Source of the DNA: Nitrosomonas sp.
GTDB lineage: Bacteria > Pseudomonadota > Gammaproteobacteria > Burkholderiales > Nitrosomonadaceae
Assembly: GCA_024281675.1 (NCBI GenBank)
Contig: JAMXAG010000017.1
Coordinates: 1 to 59,727, forward strand
DNA length: 59,727 nt
Direction of reading: 5' to 3'
The position numbers were made by a program, and so were the translations under genes. A model generated the notes under the pieces. It was not told the origin of the DNA and did no database searches. It saw only the letters and a list, made by a program, of their open reading frames with translations. Shown here piece after piece: positions 47,267 to 55,872 of the stretch; the stretch's first letter is position 1; the number at the start of each line of letters is the position of its first letter.

Positions 47267-48514
47267 TTATTCTATTTTTATCCAGGTTAAGGGGTCAAGC
47301 GGCTTACCATTGTAGCGTAGTTCAAAATATAACCCAGAATCAAGATTACCGCTGCTATTTCCAACAGTAGCAATGGTGTCACCTGCTCGAACAGTTGTGC
47401 CAACTTGTTTGAGAAGTGTCTCATTATTACCATAAAGACTCATGTAGCCTTTGCCGTGATCTACAATAAGCAAATTCCCAAAACCTTTCAGCCATTCAGC
47501 AAATACAACTTTACCATCAGTAATTGCTTTAATTTCATTGCCTGCGTCAGATTGAATGAAGAGTCCTTTCCAAATTACATGTTTTCCAGATCTTTGGTCA
47601 CCAAAATGATTCATAAGTTTCCCACGAACCGGTAATTTGAATTTGCCTTTCAGTAATTGGAGTGATGTATTAGATGTCGTAGCTTCTGGAAGTTTATTGC
47701 CATTAATAAGTACTTTTTCTTGAGACGTCTTTGCACGTTTCTCTTCTTGTGCTTGCTGCTGGCGAATAGCCTGGCTAATTTTGCTGATGAGTTGTGAAAT
47801 ACGCTTCTCGTCATTACGTAATTTACTAATTTCTTGTTGTTGTTGTGTAATTTGGCCTGAAACCTGCGTAAGCATAGCTTGGTGCTTGTTTTTCTCTTGC
47901 GTCAGATTTTCTTGCTGAGAGATATATTGGGATTGTATGGTACTCATTTCCTGCTGTTTTTTTTGTTGTGCTTCTGACAGATTTGCTATCTTCTGTTGAT
48001 GATTTAACAGGTTCTGGATGCTATCTGAACTTGCCAACAGCAGCTGTTTGAAATAATACATATCCCTAAGAATTTGATTGGGGTCTTTCTGATTAAAAAC
48101 GTATTGCAGATAATTGCGTTGCCCTTTTGCATAATGGTGGTAGAACAATTGTTCTAGCTGATTTTGTTCTTTTATGAGATCGTAGCTAAGCCGATGAAGT
48201 TGCGTTGTTAAATGTTGTAATTCCTGATTCGCTGTTTTTTTACTTTCCGTCAGCTTTTGTAGTTGATGCATGATATCGGTAATGGCGCGCTGGGTTTCTT
48301 GTATTTTAATCGCAGTATCTTGTTTGGCCGTTTCTTTGTTAGCTAAATCCTTTTGTAAAGATTGAATACGTTCTTGCACTGACTTTAGTTTTTGCTGATT
48401 ATCAGAAAAAACTGGTGATGAGCAGAAAAGTATTAGAAAACAGATACAGTTACAGTGCCCATTTATAAAGGAGCGAACGCTGCGTAATTGGGTTTGATAA
48501 AAAGAACTATCCAA
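47267..48514 (-). CDS. envC: Murein hydrolase activator EnvC
   Basis: The 415-residue periplasmic protein has a signal sequence (CFLILFCSSPVFS), a long coiled coil about residues 38-270 dominated by Gln, Lys and Glu heptads, and a C-terminal LytM/M23 domain. The zinc residues of active M23 peptidases are lost: the HxGxD position reads WKGLFIQ and the HxH position reads YGNNE. This is the EnvC situation, in which the domain activates amidases at the division site instead of cutting. The start appears to be TTG at 48514, with no ATG before the signal core. Confidence 0.92.
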   Translation of the reverse strand: MDSSFYQTQLRSVRSFINGHCNCICFLILFCSSPVFSDNQQKLKSVQERIQSLQKDLANKETAKQDTAIKIQETQRAITDIMHQLQKLTESKKTANQELQHLTTQLHRLSYDLIKEQNQLEQLFYHHYAKGQRNYLQYVFNQKDPNQILRDMYYFKQLLLASSDSIQNLLNHQQKIANLSEAQQKKQQEMSTIQSQYISQQENLTQEKNKHQAMLTQVSGQITQQQQEISKLRNDEKRISQLISKISQAIRQQQAQEEKRAKTSQEKVLINGNKLPEATTSNTSLQLLKGKFKLPVRGKLMNHFGDQRSGKHVIWKGLFIQSDAGNEIKAITDGKVVFAEWLKGFGNLLIVDHGKGYMSLYGNNETLLKQVGTTVRAGDTIATVGNSSGNLDSGLYFELRYNGKPLDPLTWIKIE

Positions 48515-48575
48515 GCTATCTAAAAAATATCCTAACTATAGTTATTTTGAGGTTTGAGTAATGGTGGCTAATGTT

Positions 48576-49325
48576 TTAAGTCTTTGTTCTTGCCTGGTCA
48601 GCAACTGACTGAATTGCTTGTTGTATTTCAGACAAATTCCCTAAATAATAATTTTGAATTGGTTTCAAATTATCATCAAGTTCGTAAACTAGTGGGATGC
48701 CTGTCGGGATATTGAAATTGAGTATTTCTTCCTCAGAAAAATTATTTAAGTACTGTGCTAATGCTCGTAATGAATTACCGTGAGCTGCAATAATAATGTT
48801 TTTGCCAGATTTTACTTGTGGCGCAATAATGGTATCCCAGTAAGGTAAAAACCTTTCTACAGTATCCCTTAAGCATTCAGTAAGCGGTAATTGATTGGCA
48901 GTTAGATCTTTATAGCGAGGGTCAGAACCAGGATAACGACTATCGCCCGGTGTTAGGGCCGGCGGTTTTGCATCATAGCTGCGGCGCCATATCAAGACTT
49001 GTTCTTCACCATACTGTGCAGCGATTTCGGCCTTATTTAATCCCTGTAGCGCGCCATAATGTCTTTCATTCAGGCGCCAAGTATGCTCAATGGGAATCCA
49101 CATTTGGTCCATTTCATCCAGGGCAATCCATAGGGTGCGAATAGCTCGTTTGAGCACAGAAGTGTAGGCGATGTCGAATGAATACCCTAAATTTTTAAGG
49201 AGTTGTCCGGCATTCTTGGCTTCTTGTACCCCTTGCGGTGTTAAATCTACATCAGTCCAGCCAGTAAATCTGTTTTCTTTGTTCCAAATGCTCTCTCCGT
49301 GTCTCAGGAGAACAATTTTCTTCAT
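48576..49325 (-). CDS. gpmA: 2,3-bisphosphoglycerate-dependent phosphoglycerate mutase
   Basis: Glycolytic/gluconeogenic interconversion of 3- and 2-phosphoglycerate. The phosphohistidine is in [19 protein letters not shown] at the N-terminus. [14 protein letters not shown] and [10 protein letters not shown] are the other active-site blocks. 249 residues, the dPGM length. Same strand as envC, 61 bases before it, so it may head the gpmA-envC-ctpA-moeB transcript; this order recurs in betaproteobacteria. Confidence 0.97.
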   Translation of the reverse strand: MKKIVLLRHGESIWNKENRFTGWTDVDLTPQGVQEAKNAGQLLKNLGYSFDIAYTSVLKRAIRTLWIALDEMDQMWIPIEHTWRLNERHYGALQGLNKAEIAAQYGEEQVLIWRRSYDAKPPALTPGDSRYPGSDPRYKDLTANQLPLTECLRDTVERFLPYWDTIIAPQVKSGKNIIIAAHGNSLRALAQYLNNFSEEEILNFNIPTGIPLVYELDDNLKPIQNYYLGNLSEIQQAIQSVADQARTKT

Positions 49326-49612
49326 GGTATTTTTAGAATGGAAATAATTAATTGTAATGCAGGAAAAATCCTTACATTCTAGTATATTCTGGAGCCATTT
49401 GCAGTACCTTTACACACATTTATACATTCTTAAATAACGAATTCTGCCTACAATTAAGCTATATCGAGGTGCAGCTTACTCAAAGCGATATAGATTATTA
49501 ATTCGCAGACATAATGTTAATATACGTGCCCATTAAGATATGGTAAATAAAGTCCGACATTTCTCAATCGAAGTAAATTTTTTAAAATTATTAAAGCTAT
49601 AACATTATCAAC

Positions 49613-50047
49613 ATGGATCTATCACTATTTCAAAATCACTTTCTTTTAAGAATTGAAAATTTAATTTTTTTAATCACGGCAATTGTCAGTGGCTTAATGC
49701 TACTGTGGACTCTGGTAGCGCAGCGTGGAGTCAAGGAAATTGATACTAGAGTCGCTGTGCAGTTAATTAACTATGAAAATGCGGTGATTGTCGACGTGCG
49801 CGATGATAGTGAATATGCGAATGGGCATCTGCCAAATTCCAAGCATATCCCTGCTGAAAAAATGGAAGAGCGTTGGAAGGAATTGGAAAAACACAAGGAT
49901 AAACCCATCGTAATGATTTACCGTGGAGGGGTACGATCCAGTAGTGCGAGTACTCTGTTAAAAAAGAATGGTTTTCTCCAAATTTTTAATTTAATGGGTG
50001 GAATTGATGCTTGGAAAAGAGCGAATCTCCCCATAGTAAAGCGATGA
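49613..50047 (+). CDS. Membrane-anchored rhodanese-like protein lacking the catalytic Cys
   Basis: One N-terminal helix (IENLIFLITAIVSGLMLLW, about 14-32) anchors a cytosolic rhodanese domain with VIVDVRDDSEYANGHLPNSKHIP. The active loop, normally YCRxGxRS, reads MIYRGGVRSSS, so residue 103 is Tyr (codon TAC, one base from TGC) where the sulfur-carrying Cys belongs. Sulfurtransferase activity is therefore unlikely. A sulfide-independent binding role remains possible. YibN-type rhodaneses commonly precede grxC and secB, as here, six bases apart. Confidence 0.88.
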   Translation: MDLSLFQNHFLLRIENLIFLITAIVSGLMLLWTLVAQRGVKEIDTRVAVQLINYENAVIVDVRDDSEYANGHLPNSKHIPAEKMEERWKELEKHKDKPIVMIYRGGVRSSSASTLLKKNGFLQIFNLMGGIDAWKRANLPIVKR

Positions 50048-50056
50048 AGGAAATTG

Positions 50057-50326
50057 ATGTCAAAAATTACTATGTATGTAACGGGGTCTTGTCCTTATTG
50101 CAAGATGGCAGAAAATTTATTACGAACAAAAGGTGTACTGGATATCGAAAAAATCCGTGTTGATTTAAATTCTGAGCAGCGTCATGAAATGATGGCTAAA
50201 ACCGGTCGACGTACAGTTCCGCAAATATATATCGATGAAAAACACATCGGCGGTTATGATGATCTGTCATTGCTAGATCACAAAGGTGAACTGTCAACTT
50301 TGCTCTTGCAATCTGACGGAGTTTAA
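50057..50326 (+). CDS. grxC: Glutaredoxin 3
   Basis: An 89-residue thiol-disulfide oxidoreductase reduced by glutathione. The active site is SCPYCKMAENLL (CPYC), and RRTVPQIYIDEKHIGGYDDL supplies the cis-Pro and GG glutathione-binding elements. The ATG at 50057, with AAGGAAATTG just upstream, is used rather than the preceding TTG codon. Middle gene of the rhodanese-grxC-secB-SH3-gpsA set. Confidence 0.96.
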   Translation: MSKITMYVTGSCPYCKMAENLLRTKGVLDIEKIRVDLNSEQRHEMMAKTGRRTVPQIYIDEKHIGGYDDLSLLDHKGELSTLLLQSDGV

Positions 50327-50383
50327 GGTCAAGGGTTATATAAGAAAAACTAGTGTTTTAATGCTTTTTGGATAGAAAATGAT

Positions 50384-50845
50384 ATGAGTGAACCAGCGCA
50401 GCCACAACAGCAACAACCGACATTTGTAATAGAAAAACTTTATGTTAAGGATTTATCGTTAGAGATTCCAAATGCACCCAAGGTTTTTTTGGAAAGAGAG
50501 GCTCCTGAAATTAATATGCAGCTTGGCGGTAAGAATCAAAGTTTGGGCGATGGTCTCTATGAGGTTTTATTAACGGTTACTGTAACAGCAAAAATTAAAG
50601 ATAAGGTTTTATTTTTAGTAGAAGCTCAGCAAGCAGGTGTTTTTCGTATAGACAATATTTCCGAAGATGAAATTGGGCCGGTGTTGGGTATTGGGTGTCC
50701 AAATATTATTTTTCCGTATTTGCGCGAAGTGGTGTCGGATATCGTTATACGTGCTGGCTTTCCACCAGTCATTCTTAATCCAGTTAATTTTGAGGCTATT
50801 TATCGTCAAAAGAGACCAGATTCTGTCGTGAATGGAGCGAGTTAA
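50384..50845 (+). CDS. secB: Protein-export chaperone SecB
   Basis: A tetrameric chaperone that keeps preproteins unfolded and hands them to SecA. The 153-residue chain has the family blocks QPTFVIEKLYVKDLSLEIP, AQQAGVFRIDNI and IIFPYLREVVSDIVIRAGFPP. The first ten residues are Gln/Pro-rich. The grxC-secB-gpsA neighbourhood is the E. coli one, here with an SH3-domain gene inserted before gpsA. Confidence 0.98.
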   Translation: MSEPAQPQQQQPTFVIEKLYVKDLSLEIPNAPKVFLEREAPEINMQLGGKNQSLGDGLYEVLLTVTVTAKIKDKVLFLVEAQQAGVFRIDNISEDEIGPVLGIGCPNIIFPYLREVVSDIVIRAGFPPVILNPVNFEAIYRQKRPDSVVNGAS

Positions 50846-50873
50846 ATGTTTTAACGATTGATATGAGGAACAA

Positions 50874-51332
50874 ATGAAGAAGCTTTCGTATTCTTTACGT
50901 GCTGTTTTAATGATAGCGGGGTTGTATTTTTCGAATTATGCTTTAGCTGAAATGTCGTATTTCTCTGTTGCTGAGAATGGTGCAATAATGTATGACGCGC
51001 CTTCTCTAAAAGCCGGAAAACAATATGTGGTGAGTCTTTATTATCCTGTTGAAATGATTGTAGATGTAGAGAATTGGGCAAAAGTAAGAGATAGTAACGG
51101 AGTACTTGCCTGGATAGAAAAAAAAGCTTTGAGTGATAAACGTTACGTTGTTGTTACTGCTCCTATTGCAAGTGTGCATCAAGCTCCGGATACTAACTCA
51201 GTGCTACTGTTTCAAGCTGAGCAAAATGTTGTTATGGAATGGATGGATGCTGATAATCCAGGCTGGATCAAAGTCCGTCACTTAGATGGACAAACGGGGT
51301 ACGTAAAGAGTATTCAGGTTTGGGGTTCATGA
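50874..51332 (+). CDS. Periplasmic SH3-like domain protein
   Basis: The 152-residue protein has a signal peptide (LMIAGLYFSNYALA) and two bacterial SH3 repeats at about 28-85 and 90-150, each ending in a W-x-K-V-R strand (NWAKVRDSNG, GWIKVRHLDGQTGYV). Such proteins bind peptidoglycan or protein partners; no catalytic domain is attached. Its ATG follows TGAGGAAC, and its stop overlaps the gpsA start (ATGA), so it is translationally tied to gpsA and secB. Confidence 0.82.
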   Translation: MKKLSYSLRAVLMIAGLYFSNYALAEMSYFSVAENGAIMYDAPSLKAGKQYVVSLYYPVEMIVDVENWAKVRDSNGVLAWIEKKALSDKRYVVVTAPIASVHQAPDTNSVLLFQAEQNVVMEWMDADNPGWIKVRHLDGQTGYVKSIQVWGS

Positions 51333-52321
51333 GAATTGCGATATTAGGTGCGGGTGCATGGGGTTCTGCTTTAGCGATAAATTTGTCATCGTGTCATCAG
51401 GTAAATCTCTGGACTAGAGATAGCCATCATGCCACGGAAATGATAGCGACAGGTATTAATCAACGGTATTTGCCACATTATGCTCTACCTAAAACGATCA
51501 CAGTCTCAGCTGTACTTACGGACGCTCTAAAAGAAGTTGATTTTGCGCTAGTTGTGGTTCCCATCTCAGGTTTACGTGAAACGTTAAGAAAAATTACAGT
51601 ATCTCGAATTAAGCTTCCATTGTTGTGGGGATGTAAAGGTTTTGAGTCTAGTACTGCCAAGTTACCCCACCAAATTATCCAAGAAGAGTACTCCGGATTC
51701 GTATCGCAGTATGGTGTTTTGTCCGGTCCCAGTTTTGCTGACGAAGTAGCGCGAAATTTACCGACTGCATTAACATTGGCTTCAAAAGATCCAGAATTCT
51801 CCAAGCAGATGGCAGCTAACCTACATAGTCCGAAATTACGTATTTATACTAGTCGAGATGTTATTGGCGTAGAAATTGGTGGCGCAATAAAAAACGTGAT
51901 CAGCATTGCAGCGGGGATTTCTGATGGACTTGGGTTTGGAAATAACGCCCGCGCTGCTTTAATTACCAGAGGTCTATCTGAAATAACTCGGCTAGGGTTG
52001 AAATTAGGCGGTGACTTAAAGACTTTTATGGGATTGACTGGGGTTGGTGATTTGATTTTAACCAGTACCGGTCAATTATCACGCAATCGTCAAGTCGGAT
52101 TAATGCTTGCGGAAGGGAAATCAATCGATGAAATTCTTACGCAATTAGGTCACGTTGCAGAAGGAGTATATACGACACAATCGGTCTTGCAATTGGGGAG
52201 GCAATTAAATATCGAAATGCCGATTACACAGGCTGTATATAGCATTCTTCATGAGCGAGTATCCCCTCGTTCAGCGGTAGAAGTGTTGTTAAATCGCGAA
52301 CAAAAAACAGAAGTTTATTGA
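51329..52321 (+). CDS. gpsA: Glycerol-3-phosphate dehydrogenase [NAD(P)+]
   Basis: Makes sn-glycerol-3-phosphate from dihydroxyacetone phosphate for phospholipid synthesis. The 330-residue chain begins MRIAILGAGAWGSALA with the dinucleotide motif. GCKGFE, SGPSFADEVARNLPTA and the catalytic Lys in EIGGAIKNVISIAAG follow. The ATG at 51329 is embedded in the SH3 gene stop; a TTG three codons earlier is less likely. Confidence 0.97.
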   Translation: MRIAILGAGAWGSALAINLSSCHQVNLWTRDSHHATEMIATGINQRYLPHYALPKTITVSAVLTDALKEVDFALVVVPISGLRETLRKITVSRIKLPLLWGCKGFESSTAKLPHQIIQEEYSGFVSQYGVLSGPSFADEVARNLPTALTLASKDPEFSKQMAANLHSPKLRIYTSRDVIGVEIGGAIKNVISIAAGISDGLGFGNNARAALITRGLSEITRLGLKLGGDLKTFMGLTGVGDLILTSTGQLSRNRQVGLMLAEGKSIDEILTQLGHVAEGVYTTQSVLQLGRQLNIEMPITQAVYSILHERVSPRSAVEVLLNREQKTEVY

Positions 52322-52463
52322 CGATTATAAACTTCTATAGACTCTTTAAATTATTTTTATACCTTATTGTTTTTAAAAAATAAAGTTTTGATATAAGTAG
52401 AACTTATTTTGAATCCAATTAAAAAAGATTGATAAATCATGAAACTGAAGTATCTTAATTATC

Positions 52464-52492
52464 TTGACCAAGCTTTAATGGCTTGATATAAG
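52464..52492 (+). promoter_or_regulatory. Sigma-70 promoter of hupB
   Basis: TTGACC at 52464-52469 and TATAAG at 52487-52492 with an exact 17-base spacer, about 57 bases before the HU start codon. The spacer contains aagctttaatggctt, a small inverted repeat that could bind a regulator. Confidence 0.8.
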
Positions 52493-52548
52493 TGCGCTTG
52501 CAGTATTTGCTTGTGATTTAATTACCATTAACTTTGAAGGGGAATGTT

Positions 52549-52821
52549 ATGAACAAATCCGAACTCATTGAAGCAATCGCAAAATCCGCCAAACTCTCTA
52601 AAGCTGCTGCTGGGAATGCTTTAGATGGAACACTATCTGCAATAAAGGGAGCACTTAAAAAAAATGAAAGTGTAACATTAGTCGGATTTGGCACCTTCAA
52701 AGTAGGTACACGGGCTGCACGTACAGGTCGTAACCCACGTACGGGCGCCGCTATAAAAATCAAAGCAGCAAAAGTTCCAAAATTCAGTGCTGGTAAAGCG
52801 CTAAAAGATGCAGTAAACTAG
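52549..52821 (+). CDS. hupB: DNA-binding protein HU
   Basis: A 90-residue nucleoid protein that bends and compacts DNA as a dimer. [20 protein letters not shown] and [25 protein letters not shown], with the conserved Pro in the DNA-contacting arm, are definitive. The start at 52549 has AAGGGGAATGTT upstream. It is followed by tRNA-Val after 12 bases without a visible terminator, so read-through into the tRNAs is possible. HU next to ppiD (lon-hupB-ppiD order) is widespread; lon is absent here. Confidence 0.97.
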   Translation: MNKSELIEAIAKSAKLSKAAAGNALDGTLSAIKGALKKNESVTLVGFGTFKVGTRAARTGRNPRTGAAIKIKAAKVPKFSAGKALKDAVN

Positions 52822-52833
52822 CGCACTTTGCTG

Positions 52834-52909
52834 GGGTGCTTAGCTCAGCTGGTAGAGCGTCGCCCTTACAAGGCGAATGTCGGCGGTTCGATCCCGTCAG
52901 CACCCACCA
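52834..52909 (+). tRNA. tRNA-Val (anticodon UAC)
   Basis: 76-base cloverleaf: GGGTGCT acceptor pairs with AGCACCC, A discriminator, encoded CCA. The D arm is TTAGCTCAGCTGGTAGAGC, the anticodon loop CTTACAA contains TAC, and the T-loop is GGTTCGATCCC. Confidence 0.98.
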
Positions 52910-52949
52910 GTTAAATTGTTAGCATCAAGTTTTAATTTTTAGTTTGTAG

Positions 52950-53026
52950 GGAGTGGTAGTTCAGTTGGTTAGAATACCGGCCTGTCACGCCGGGGGTCGC
53001 GGGTTCGAGTCCCGTCCACTCCGCCA
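52950..53026 (+). tRNA. tRNA-Asp (anticodon GUC)
   Basis: 77-base cloverleaf: GGAGTGG acceptor pairs with CCACTCC, G discriminator, encoded CCA. The anticodon loop CTGTCAC contains GTC and the T-loop is GGTTCGAGTCC. It lies 40 bases after tRNA-Val, making a Val-Asp pair between hupB and ppiD as in other betaproteobacteria. Confidence 0.98.
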
Positions 53027-53087
53027 TGAATTCACTCTTTGTGAAAATATCGCATGTCAAATCTTAATATTCAGTTAGGTTCATTTC

Positions 53088-54974
53088 GTGTTTGATTTTG
53101 TCAATCGCAAGAAACGTATTGTTCAAATCATTATGGCATTAGCAGTACTGCCATTTTTGTTTTGGGGGGTAGAATCGTATCGTGATAAGGGTGACGATGG
53201 ATTCGTTGCTATTGTTGAAGGTGATAAAATTTCGCGCCGCGAATTTGAGCAGGCATTACGAGATCACCACGAACGCGTTCGTGGGATGTTGGGTGCTAAT
53301 TTCGATAGCTCGTTGTTAGATAACTTTGAAGTCAGAAATTCAGTGTTAGAACGCCTTGTTCAACAACGTCTGATTCAATCCGAAGCAGAGAAAAATGGAT
53401 TTGTCGTGCTGGATTCGCAGCTAATCAAAACTATCCAAGATATCCAGGCGTTTCAAAAAGATGGTAAATTTTCTAAGCAACAATACGAAGATTTATTGCG
53501 TGCGCAAGGATTGACACCAGCACTTTTTGAATCACGTGTACGTAAAGAATTAATGATACAGCAGTTAATGGATGGATATAGTGAGAATGCTTTTGCACCG
53601 GGTATGGTTGCGAAAAAAGTATCTTATTTAAGTGAAGTGCAACGCGAAGTCAGTCAGTCGATTATCAAAGAAGAACAATTTTTTTCTGAAATACAGCCGG
53701 ATGAATTGGAGATAAAAGCTTATTACGATAAAAATCAAGCAAATTTTCATTTGCCCGAACGAGTGCGTGTTGAATACGTGGTGTTGTCGTTAGCTGATGT
53801 TGCTAAAAAAGAGGTGATCAGCGATGAGGCCATTGAGGTTTATTATGCTGAACATCTCAGTGATTTTGTTCAGCCAGAAGAACGTAAAGCGAGTCATATT
53901 TTAGTAAGTATAGCTGCAGATGCTTCGTCAGAAAATAAACAAGCGGCTCGAGAAAAAGCACAGAAGGTGTTAGAGCAGGTTAAACAAAATCCAGAACAGT
54001 TTGCAGAAATCGCAAAAGAATTTTCAGATGATCCAGGCTCAGCCAGTAGTGGTGGCGATCTTGGTTTTTTTGGCCGTGGCGTTATGGTTAAGTCTTTTGA
54101 AGAGCAGATTTTTTCAATGCAAATAAACGAAATCAGTGACATTGTGGAAACGGATTTTGGTTTTCATGTAATTCAGTTGACTGATATTAAGGCGGAAAAG
54201 AAACCTGAACTACAGGAAGTGCGTGAACAAATTGAACAACAATTAAAAACACAAGCTGCTGGAAAAATTTTTGGAGAGATCTCTGAAGATTTTAGTAACA
54301 TGGTTTATGAACAAAATGAGAATTTACAGGCCGTGGCGGATAAGCTTGGCTTAACTATTAATAAGAGTGATTGGATAAGTAAGGATGGTGCCGAACTGTC
54401 GATACTGAGTAATGATCGTTTGTTATCGGCGATTTTCTCAAGTGATACGATTGTTAGTCAAAAACCCACCGAAGCAATAGAAGTTGAAGCTGATACATTT
54501 GCTTCAGCACGCGTCATTGAACATCAACCAGAAGCTATCCAGCCTCTTACAGTAGTTGAGGCTCAGATAGTTGAAGCATTGAAAAAGCAAATGGCGAGAG
54601 CTAAAGCTGCCGAGATCGGACTAAAAAAATTAGTACAGCTTCAACAAGCAGTCTCGCATGATATAGAAGAGATTATATGGGATGAACCAAAATTGATATC
54701 TTACATGCAGTCGCACGATATGAATTCTGAAGAACTGCGTGCTGTTTTTAAAGCGGATACGAAAAAACTGCCGGCATATATCGGCTTAGAAAGCCCTGAT
54801 GGATTCACTTTGCTGAGAATCAATAGAGTTATTGAGCCGAGTGCTATGGAACAGGAAAAGCTTGATATCTTCAAGAAACAATTGCAACAAATGATTACTC
54901 AAGAAGAAACAATGGCCTATCTATCAGGGCTTAGAAAGCAATATGATGTAAAAATAAATCAAGATGGTTTTTAG
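53088..54974 (+). CDS. ppiD: Periplasmic folding chaperone/isomerase PpiD
   Basis: An inner-membrane anchored periplasmic chaperone at the Sec exit. The 628-residue chain begins [26 protein letters not shown], a basic start and one helix. A SurA-N-like region ([21 protein letters not shown]) extends to about 180. The parvulin domain spans roughly 262-365 ([10 protein letters not shown], then [22 protein letters not shown] and [11 protein letters not shown]), and a second helical arm follows. The start is GTG. Its stop overlaps the fabI stop by four bases; the genes converge. Confidence 0.94.
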   Translation: MFDFVNRKKRIVQIIMALAVLPFLFWGVESYRDKGDDGFVAIVEGDKISRREFEQALRDHHERVRGMLGANFDSSLLDNFEVRNSVLERLVQQRLIQSEAEKNGFVVLDSQLIKTIQDIQAFQKDGKFSKQQYEDLLRAQGLTPALFESRVRKELMIQQLMDGYSENAFAPGMVAKKVSYLSEVQREVSQSIIKEEQFFSEIQPDELEIKAYYDKNQANFHLPERVRVEYVVLSLADVAKKEVISDEAIEVYYAEHLSDFVQPEERKASHILVSIAADASSENKQAAREKAQKVLEQVKQNPEQFAEIAKEFSDDPGSASSGGDLGFFGRGVMVKSFEEQIFSMQINEISDIVETDFGFHVIQLTDIKAEKKPELQEVREQIEQQLKTQAAGKIFGEISEDFSNMVYEQNENLQAVADKLGLTINKSDWISKDGAELSILSNDRLLSAIFSSDTIVSQKPTEAIEVEADTFASARVIEHQPEAIQPLTVVEAQIVEALKKQMARAKAAEIGLKKLVQLQQAVSHDIEEIIWDEPKLISYMQSHDMNSEELRAVFKADTKKLPAYIGLESPDGFTLLRINRVIEPSAMEQEKLDIFKKQLQQMITQEETMAYLSGLRKQYDVKINQDGF

Positions 54975-55765
54975 GTTTCAGAAGTTCTGATATCGAAAGC
55001 GACAGTATTGAAACCTGCATCAACATAAGTAATTTCGCCGGTAATTCCACTCGCCAAATCACTGCATAAAAAAGCAGCTACATTACCGACTTCTTCGGTG
55101 GTTACATTGCGATGCAGCGGTGAAATTTTTTCGGTATATCCCAGCAATTTTCCAAAATCTCCAATTCCGGCTGCGGCTAGAGTTTTGATCGGTCCGGCGG
55201 AAATTGCATTAACTCGAATACCTTTAGGCCCTAGGCTAGAAGCCATAAAGCGCACATTTGCCTCTAGACTGGCTTTGGCTAGACCCATCACATTATAATT
55301 TGGCATGACTCGAACTGCACCTAAGTAGCTTAAAGTGAGGAGCGCAGCATTTCTATTTTCCATTAATGGCAACGCTGCTTTGGCGAGCGCAGAGAAACTA
55401 TAAGAACTAATATCGTGTGCAATGCGAAATGATTCTCTATCTATGCTTTCCAGATAGTCGCCAGAAAGGGCGTGGCGAGGTGCAAATGCGATGGAATGTA
55501 CGATGCCATCCAATCCATGCCAATGCTGCTTCAGACCGTCAAAACAGGCCGTAATTTCATCGTCACTAGCTACATCACAAGGAAATAATAAGGTGGAATC
55601 AAATTCTGCGGCTAATTTTTCAACTCGGCTACGTATATCTTCACCTTGATAAGTGAACGCTAAGGTTGCGCCTTCTCGCTTCATCACTTTGGCGATACCG
55701 TAGGCAATAGAACGGTTGCTGAGTAGGCCGGTTACGAGTATTTGTTTATTGGCGAGAAATCCCAT
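54971..55765 (-). CDS. fabI: Enoyl-[acyl-carrier-protein] reductase FabI
   Basis: Final reduction of fatty acid elongation, NADH-dependent. The 264-residue SDR has [16 protein letters not shown] at the N-terminus, the catalytic pair YNVMGLAK (Y-x6-K, the FabI spacing), and [19 protein letters not shown]. The start at 55765 ([13 protein letters not shown]) is supported by AAAGGAAATTTC upstream; the longer frame adds eight non-conserved residues. It shares its last bases with ppiD on the other strand. Confidence 0.97.
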   Translation of the reverse strand: MGFLANKQILVTGLLSNRSIAYGIAKVMKREGATLAFTYQGEDIRSRVEKLAAEFDSTLLFPCDVASDDEITACFDGLKQHWHGLDGIVHSIAFAPRHALSGDYLESIDRESFRIAHDISSYSFSALAKAALPLMENRNAALLTLSYLGAVRVMPNYNVMGLAKASLEANVRFMASSLGPKGIRVNAISAGPIKTLAAAGIGDFGKLLGYTEKISPLHRNVTTEEVGNVAAFLCSDLASGITGEITYVDAGFNTVAFDIRTSET

Positions 55766-55872
55766 GAAATTTCCTTTAATATTGATCAAGCGGTGTCATT
55801 ATAGCTGATGATAATGAGGTTGCGATTCGCAAATAAGATGGTATGACTAAATTACTTGTTTAGAGAGTTATT

